64,000 nt of DNA from Toxorhynchites rutilus septentrionalis (lineage: Eukaryota > Arthropoda > Insecta > Diptera > Culicidae), in NCBI RefSeq assembly GCF_029784135.1, contig NC_073746.1, forward strand, positions 301,859,949 to 301,923,948, written 5' to 3'. The notes below the pieces were generated by a model, which saw nothing but the letters and a program-made list of their open reading frames with translations, did not search any database and was not told where the DNA came from. Numbering within the stretch: position 1 is the stretch's first letter; each line of letters opens with the position of its first letter. The position numbers and the translations under genes were made by a program. This document shows, piece after piece, positions 58,198 to 64,000 of the stretch.

Positions 58198-59500
58198 CAG
58201 GGTATTCCATTTCGGACTTCCGAAAGTATACAGCCCTGCGCTGACAACCGTTTGACATAGTTGTCAACCAAAGCGTCATATCGTTAGTTGAATGTCTGCC
58301 ATTTTACAATATGGATCGTTTTAGCATCGCACAAGGTGTTAATTTTGTTGAATGATACTATAAAAATGATGAAAAACCGGCAAATGTTTTTCGAGCATTA
58401 CGGACGGATTTTGGTCGTCATGGACGGCCTACAGAGCACACAATCGCTAATGTAGTGCGTAAATTCGAACAAACTGGATCCGTAGCGGATATTGTGAAAC
58501 CTGTGCATCATCGTAATGTGCGTTCGGCCGAAAATATTGCTGCTGTTGCTGCCAGTGTGTAGGATTACCCGAATGTTTCGATTCCACGGCGTGCTCAGCA
58601 ATTGGGCTTGTCAAACACATCATTGTGGCGAATTTTGCATTTGGACTTGCACCTACATCCATATAAAGTCCAACTGGTACAAAAATTAGAGCGTGGTGAC
58701 CATGGAATGCGTCGGGCATACGTCGATTGGGTGAACGAACAACAGCAGTAAAATGCTGAATTTTCGCATCAAATTTTCTTCAGCGATGAGGCACATTTCG
58801 AGTTCGGTGGCTATGTGAACACCCAAAATTTCCGTATATGGGGCTCAGAAAATCCACACGTGATTGTTGAGAGGCCATTGCATCCGCCAAACGTCACTGT
58901 TTGGTGCGCATTATGGTCTGGTGGAGTCATTGGGCCGTATTTCTTTGAAAATGAGGACGGCGAGACGGTAACTGTGAATGGTGAGCGCTATGGCCGCATG
59001 TTAACCGATTTTTTTTGCCACAAATTGAAGATGTGGATACGGATGACATGTGGTTTCAGCAGGACGGCGCCACATGCCACACAACACGACCGAACATGGC
59101 CATTATGCGAACGAAATTTGAGGGACGCATAATTTCGCGTTTTGGTGATGCCAATTGGCCGTCCAGATCATGCGATTTGAACCCGCTAGACTTTTTTTTT
59201 GTGGGGTTATGCGAAAGACCGTATCTATGCCAACTCTCCGCAAATTCTTGAACATTTGAAAGACAACATTCGTGAAGTTATGACCGAGATACCGCCCCAT
59301 ATGTGCCGAAAAGTCATCGAAAATTGCCTGTTCCGGATCAAGGTGTGCGAGGAAGCCCTAGGTGGACATTTGAATGATGTTGTATTTCACACATAATGGC
59401 ATAAACCAAACTTTAATTTGAAATAAAAGTTTCAACGAAATTCGAATTCTAAGTGTGTTTTATTTCAATTTACTTTCGGAATTTAAAGTTGGAAACCCTG
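58198..59500 (+). pseudogene. Mariner-like element of D-41-D type with both ends
   Basis: The ends CAGGGTATTCCA and TGGAAACCCTG are inverted and bounded by TA (58196-58197, 59501-59502). Read across stops and frame changes, the gene gives MDRFSIAQGVNFVE (58312), VRKFEQTGSVADIVKPVHHR, FSDEAHFEFGGYVNTQNF (about 58781), MWFQQDGATCHTTRPNMAI (about 59048) and SCDLNPLDFFFVG (about 59167). Counting between the aspartates of QQD and PLD gives 41 residues. Stops at 58351, 58560 and 58749, and a T-run frameshift near 59195, make it inactive. Confidence 0.9.
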
Positions 59501-60039
59501 TATTTTCAATTTCTTATATTTTTCAATTCCGCGTTACATTCATATACTTCCTGATTATCAGAAAAAAATCTGGGGGAGCTGGGGCGATTCATGGCATAGG
59601 TAAACATAAAATCTTCTAGTGAGGGCAAGTTGAGAAAAAAGTTTTTTCGTTGCTTTCAATACATTGTTTGGTCTATTGCGTGTACGTGATATCGTGATTG
59701 TTTGTATGTTTGATCGTTAGTGAAAATTGAAAAAAATCACTGCCGGTTTTCTTCTCTGAAAGAACCATTATGAAATAAAATATGAACTTACATGGAACCT
59801 GTGTTTTGTGCTGACAGAAAATATGAAAAATTGCTCATATTTTGTGCACATCAAATTATTACATACACTATTGTCGACCGACAAACATATTTTCACACAC
59901 AGTTTGCGACTTTTCAAAAAGAAGCACCTTATCTTTCCCCACTAAATTTAAAAAATGTAAATAGGAATCAAAAAATCTCTTATCTAATCCAACGATATCA
60001 ATGAATAACAGTTTATTGATGTTGGGTTCCAGCTAACAT

Positions 60040-60301
60040 TATTCTTCTTCCTCAATGGCACAAAGGTTCCCAGGAGAACTTCGCCGTTTGAACGTAGTGT
60101 TACTTGCGTCATTTTTACTAGTTGAGATTTCTATGCCAAATAACACGCCTAGAATGCATTCTAGAGTGGCAAGCTCTAGAATACGCTTGACACAGTGCAA
60201 GTCGGAGGAAATTTCTTTGACTTTGAATTCCTCCGACCAGAACGGGAATCGAACCCGAACCCCCGGCATGTTAGGTGTGACCCACTCGGCCACGGGAGCA
60301 C
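60040..60301 (-). mobile_element. tRNA-derived SINE, family 1 (Feilai-like), copy 2
   Basis: Same head, body and CTT-side tail as 244-522, with A and B boxes intact. The 12-bp duplication TCCAGCTAACAT flanks it at 60028-60039 and 60302-60313. A few bases are missing from the head near the anticodon-side region. Confidence 0.9.
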
Positions 60302-60789
60302 TCCAGCTAACATGCCATGTTGTTTTTAATACCGCTGAACGAAAGAGCGAAAGAACGGCTCAAAAAAACTGGTTCACTTCTATGAACGGTGAGTGACTGA
60401 ACCGTTCATCAAAGTGAATTGTTTTGCCCACCTCTATTACCAACGTTCGTGTTTGTAATCGTATTGCGATTGTCTTTTCCATACCTGAAATGAAACAAAA
60501 AGAAAAAATCATTAGAATATTTTATCAAATTATGTGTTGGTTGTAGAGCGTGACTGATAAGTTCAATATCATTCTGAACATATCGTTCTAAATATAAGTC
60601 GGAATGAATGCTTTATATCATGTATGGTGAAAAAAAACATTTTTTTGTCAAAACAGTTTTTGCATTTCGTACAAAATCCATTCAAAATTCCAAAAAAATT
60701 CAACAACCATGATCACCAAAAATTGAAAAAAAAAATTAAGTCGTATATTTTTGAAATCTTTTTTTTTTTGCAAAGTTGGTTCATTTGAC

Positions 60790-61075
60790 CTCTTCTCCTA
60801 GGCTAAATGCTCGCACCTTAGATTTCATGCTACCCATCAAATCGTGTGCAACACTTGCGCCACCTATCTTACACACTTTTTTAAATCCAGGTCGTTTTTG
60901 AAGACCTTCCCTGTTTTCCGAAGCTTGCCCTTGATAATCGCCCAGAATTTTTCCATTACGCGGAGCTCTGGCCAGTTTGGCGGATTTGGTTCATTCGGCA
61001 CAAAAACAACATCGTTGGCTTGGTACCATGTAAACCAGTGATTTTCAACCGACAAGAGAATATTACCCATTCACT
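60790..61075 (-). pseudogene. IS630/Tc1/mariner (D37-type) transposase relict, C-terminal part
   Basis: The minus strand reads WYQANDVVFVPNEPNPPNWP then ELRVMEKFWAIIKGKLRKTG, which lines up with WYEANGVTFVPKEMNPPNAP and ELRPIEKYWAIMKQALRKNP of the transposase at 41300-42241. The rest of the gene and both termini are lost, so it is an older member of the same group. Confidence 0.82.
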
Positions 61076-61332
61076 TCGCTTTGAAGGCGACAGTGATTAG
61101 CAAAAAATGGCACAACTTTTTTGAATACGCTAAAATTTGCAATCCTCGACGAACATTTCCAAACTTGAAATCGTAATGTTCAATTGAACAACTTCACAAT
61201 GTTTGAAAGACTTTTGTCAGTGAATGATGACAAAAAGGTGAAGGAATAATCGAAGATGACATGAGATGGGCTTTTCGATTACCACTTGACAGACTTTATA
61301 TACCTTTTTTGTAATCAGATACAAGCAGAAAT

Positions 61333-61608
61333 TTTTTTTTTTTTTTTTTTTATCTTCGCTTATTTTTCGTCGGCCTATTTCCGCCACTTTAGTGCCAATC
61401 ACCGACATCAGGGAGGCGACTCCACCTGTTCCTACCTATCAGACTCAACAACTCATGAGCCGGGCCAACTTCTTTTACTTCCGCTCCGAAGGAAGACGTA
61501 ACCAGAGATTTTTCGCCTCAGAAAATCCCAACGACGCCAGCTGGGATTGAACCCAGGCCGATCGGATTGTGAGGCTGTTACGCTAACCATACAACCACTG
61601 GCGCCGTC
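61333..61608 (-). mobile_element. tRNA-derived SINE, family 4
   Basis: The minus strand starts GACGGCGCCAGTGGTTGTAT, has a B box GGTTCAATCCC, a ~200-bp body and a poly(A) tail (T-run at 61333-61350). A perfect 14-bp duplication, ATACAAGCAGAAAT, flanks it at 61319-61332 and 61609-61622. Confidence 0.92.
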
Positions 61609-61799
61609 ATACAAGCAGAAATGCTGGAGATGTTTTTTGAAAAAGCTGAAAAAAAATTGAAAAAAAATTGTAGAAAGCTGGAAAAAATTCGAAAAAACTG
61701 GAAAAAACTGGGAGAATAATTTTTTTTAATTTTTTCTCAATTTTTTTATATTAACAATACAAATAAGGGCATACAGCGACAGTGTCTTTATGTAGCATT

Positions 61800-62098
61800 G
61801 GTACTTACGTATTAATACCACCGGAGTGTTATTTTCAATATGAATTTATTTTTTCTTAGTGAAATTTATTGTTTACAATTCGGGGAAACAGGTTTGCTTG
61901 CGAAAGGCCGCCGCTTCTGACAGCGAGTCGGCGGTCGACTCGGATTGCATCACCTCGATGAATTGGGGCCGTCTCTGTTCCTTAACCGCGTTAAATGGGA
62001 GCTTCGCCACCATATTACTTTACCCTCAGAATAAATTTTATAGCAAAAAAATAAATTCATAAAAAATTGCGCTTCGTTGGCGTTAATACGTAAGTACC
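61800..62098. mobile_element. 299-bp element with ~58-bp terminal inverted repeats and an exon-like core, copy 2
   Basis: The ends GGTACTTACGTATTAATACC and GGCGTTAATACGTAAGTACC are inverted and stay similar for ~58 bp, through ATGAATTTATTTTTT. The core (61890-62030) is GC-rich. On the minus strand it has a 47-codon frame (MVAKLPFNAVKEQRRPQFIE, then VMQSESTADSLSEAAAFRKQ), and on the plus strand an open frame (VCLRKAAASDSESAVDSDC). Both frames are recognisably conserved with 52930-53172. Confidence 0.8.
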
Positions 62099-62107
62099 GC
62101 AGCATTT

Positions 62108-63540
62108 TTAAATTTCCTGAATCTGTTTATGATCATTATTAACATTATACTTTTGTATTACATTCTGTGTGATTCTTACTAACCCTAACTGTTCTTTATG
62201 CATGTCTACATAATTTTTGGAAGCTAGAATTCCGCGCATAGTTTTCGTTCCTGTTCTATTTCTTAGTTTTGTTTTGTTCAAATTGTATTCTGAAAACAAT
62301 CGTTCAACCATTGCTGAGTAATGCGGCAAAATCAGAAATATTGAAATAATATTTTACAACTTAGGATAAGTAAAATGATTGTCATTCCTTTTTAGTGACT
62401 AAATTTTACCCCAAAAGAAAGAAGCATCCTTGAGTTCGTGAAGTCAGTGAAGTCAGTAAAATCCAGGTTTCGGATCTCCCCAAACTCGTTATCAATATCC
62501 TGAATTTTACGATTTCGATCGCAAATATTCGGAAGACTTTGTAGAAGGAGAACAATTGACATATGCTTCCTTTTTATGATATTAGTTGGAGCTATATTCG
62601 TCATGTTGACAATCAAAGGATCTTCTTCTTCTTCTTCTTGAATGGCATTAACGTTCCCTGTGGAACTTTTGCCGTCTCAACGTATGCATTAACTAGCGTC
62701 ATTTATTAATACTTAGTTGAGATTTCTTAAGCCAAATAACACGCCTTGACTGTATTCCGAGGGGCAAGCTCATGAATACGCGTGACCACAGTGCAAGTCG
62801 AAGGAAATTTCTTTGACGAAAAATCCTCCGGCCAGAACTGGAATCGAACCCGTCCACCCGGCATGATAATGTGAGACGCTAACCACTCGGCCACGGGTGC
62901 ACAATCAAATGATCATCTAAATTAAATGCGAAAAAAAAAGAGTACATGCGACCAAATATTCATTGATCAACAATTCAATCGCGGCACCTACATAAACGTT
63001 ATCCAAACTGACATAATTTTCCTGATCGAACTGCACGTTGTTCAGATTGATTATATTTTTCATATCTGTCTCTAAAAAGTTATCCAAAAGTGTCCTGAAC
63101 GATCTTGAAATGCTCGAATGCAAAGTAAATAGTTCCGAGCTTCCGCTTTGAAATATTCTGGTAATGAGAAGGTTGAATAAATTGTTCGTCGTAGGATTAT
63201 TCAAACCGTCATAGATCGATCTTACTCGGGTCTTCTCTACTTTGTCACAATTCAAAATAAATCCAATATAAATTCGGAGCGATTCGTAACGTTCCAATAT
63301 ACGTATAACAAAATATTTTCTAATGAAATCCACCGCGTGGCTGACGGATGCAGCATTTTTGTGAACGAACTTGGGTTTTCTAGATACGCTCTTTATGACT
63401 TCTCGGTACCGGTCATGTTATTAGCCCCTTCGGCAGAATATCCTACAAGAATATCCTGCTTGTATGGTATTCCGTCTCCATTAAAACAGGCAACCACAGT
63501 CTCGTAAAACGTTTCTGAGTCAGTTTCAATAACCTAAATC
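62108..63540 (-). pseudogene. hAT transposase pseudogene, split by a SINE
   Basis: Minus-strand pieces in order: IETDSETFYETVVACFNGDG and DILVGYSAEGANNMTG (63530-63400), then SHAVDFIRKYFVIRILERYE (about 63340-63280) and DQENYVSLDNVYVGAAIELL (about 63030-62970). After the SINE come RKHMSIVLLLQSLPNICDRN (about 62570) and finally PHYSAMVERLFSEYNLNKTK LRNRT (about 62325-62250). The last block is the hAT C-terminal dimerisation motif, and VGYSAEGANNMTG matches the C..VGYAADGANVM region of ZBED-like hAT proteins. Stops and the SINE at 62623-62900 disable it. The N-terminal zinc finger is not visible. Confidence 0.85.
62623..62900 (-). mobile_element. tRNA-derived SINE, family 1 (Feilai-like), copy 3, inside hAT pseudogene
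   Basis: CTT repeats at 62623-62640 and the tRNA-like head at the right end (CCACTCGGCCACGGGTGCA complement). The duplication ACAATCAAAKGATC (one mismatch) flanks it at 62609-62622 and 62901-62914 and lies within the hAT coding remnant. Confidence 0.92.
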
Positions 63541-63694
63541 AAGTCGTGGAAGCAGTCTTAACAAAAGGGAGCAAAAAACTTGAAAATGCCGAAGAAATAA
63601 AAAAGCTGGATAAAACTGTGAAAATTTAACAAAAACTGGAGATTTTTGAACTTTGGCTGTTTCGCTGGCATGCTCAAAAAAAAAAAAATTATAG

Positions 63695-64000
63695 GAGCTA
63701 GTGTTCAAGACACGACCGCATTGTTGACGTAGAACTACGCTGTAGTTTAATTCAAGTCGCTCGTTTATAACTGCGGATATTATTTTATAATTTTGAAATA
63801 ACCATTCTACCAGTTTGGTCGCCCTGAAATGTTTTTTTTTATTGTGGAATCATTTGACGATAATTAGAGGAGAAAGTTTTCCTACTGTCATGCGAAAATT
63901 CCAGAACATTTATTTTCTTGGTGATTTCACAATTCTATAGATCAGAACCTTAATGCAATGGCGTCAGTTTGATGCAATGATTGCAATGCCAGAGACATCA
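63695..64000. mobile_element. Terminus of the large foldback family, probably running out of the window
   Basis: GTGTTCAAGACACGACCGCA, TTGACGTAGAACTACGC and GCGGATATTATTTTATAAT follow the order seen at 16030-16130. Sequence beyond ~63810 is not clearly matched. Confidence 0.6.

Noticed and set aside
1..64000. CRISPR arrays, bacterial operons or ribosomal RNA
   Set aside because: No regularly spaced short repeats with unique spacers, no Shine-Dalgarno-led gene strings and no rRNA-like sequence; spliceosomal introns, SINEs and histone signals indicate an animal genome.

Overview
The window looks like nuclear DNA of an insect, most likely a culicine mosquito and probably Aedes. It is AT-rich, has almost no host genes, and is packed with transposable elements. 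It holds an IS630/Tc1/mariner element with a D-37-E catalytic triad, a type first described from mosquitoes. It also holds tRNA-derived SINEs with CTT-type (AAG) tails resembling the Feilai family, TTAA-targeting MITEs and several mariner lineages. The species is inferred from element content, not proven.

The most substantial gene is at 2336-6637. Five exons, all joined in phase 0, give a predicted protein of 1349 residues with a MULE-like DDE transposase core, a complete Ulp1/C48 cysteine-protease catalytic set and a cysteine-rich C-terminal finger. Upstream lies a duplicated promoter block in which only the gene-proximal copy keeps a TATA box. Downstream lies an array of 164-bp repeats (6715-7775). 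I could not find terminal inverted repeats, so whether this is an intact autonomous transposon or a stranded or domesticated gene is open.

Layout: 0-2.3 kb has a SINE and leader repeats. 2.3-7.8 kb is the transposase-protease gene and its satellite. 7.9-12 kb holds MITEs, including three hAT-type copies. 13.1-14.9 kb is a decayed non-LTR retrotransposon. 15-19 kb has SINE and tandem repeats and a 2.7-kb foldback element. 19-22 kb is mostly anonymous sequence. 22-26.3 kb has a SINE, a histone H2A pseudogene and a long interspersed repeat carrying a TTAA MITE. 26.3-29.2 kb is anonymous. 29.2-39.9 kb has mariner and Tc1 relicts, a second non-LTR fragment (RNase H type), a SINE and a solo LTR. 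40-45.8 kb has a D-37-E transposon between two inverted MITE copies, then a second copy of the long interspersed repeat with a nested MITE. 46.2-47.5 kb is a mariner with both ends. 47.5-51.4 kb is anonymous. 51.4-64 kb has direct repeats, an unusual element with an exon-like core, three more Tc1/mariner elements, SINEs and a hAT transposase pseudogene split by a SINE.

No conserved single-copy host gene was recognised. Several insertions can be ordered because related copies elsewhere in the window serve as empty sites. At least six Tc1/mariner lineages, four tRNA-SINE families, two TTAA MITE families, hAT, MULE-like, LTR and non-LTR elements coexist in 64 kb.
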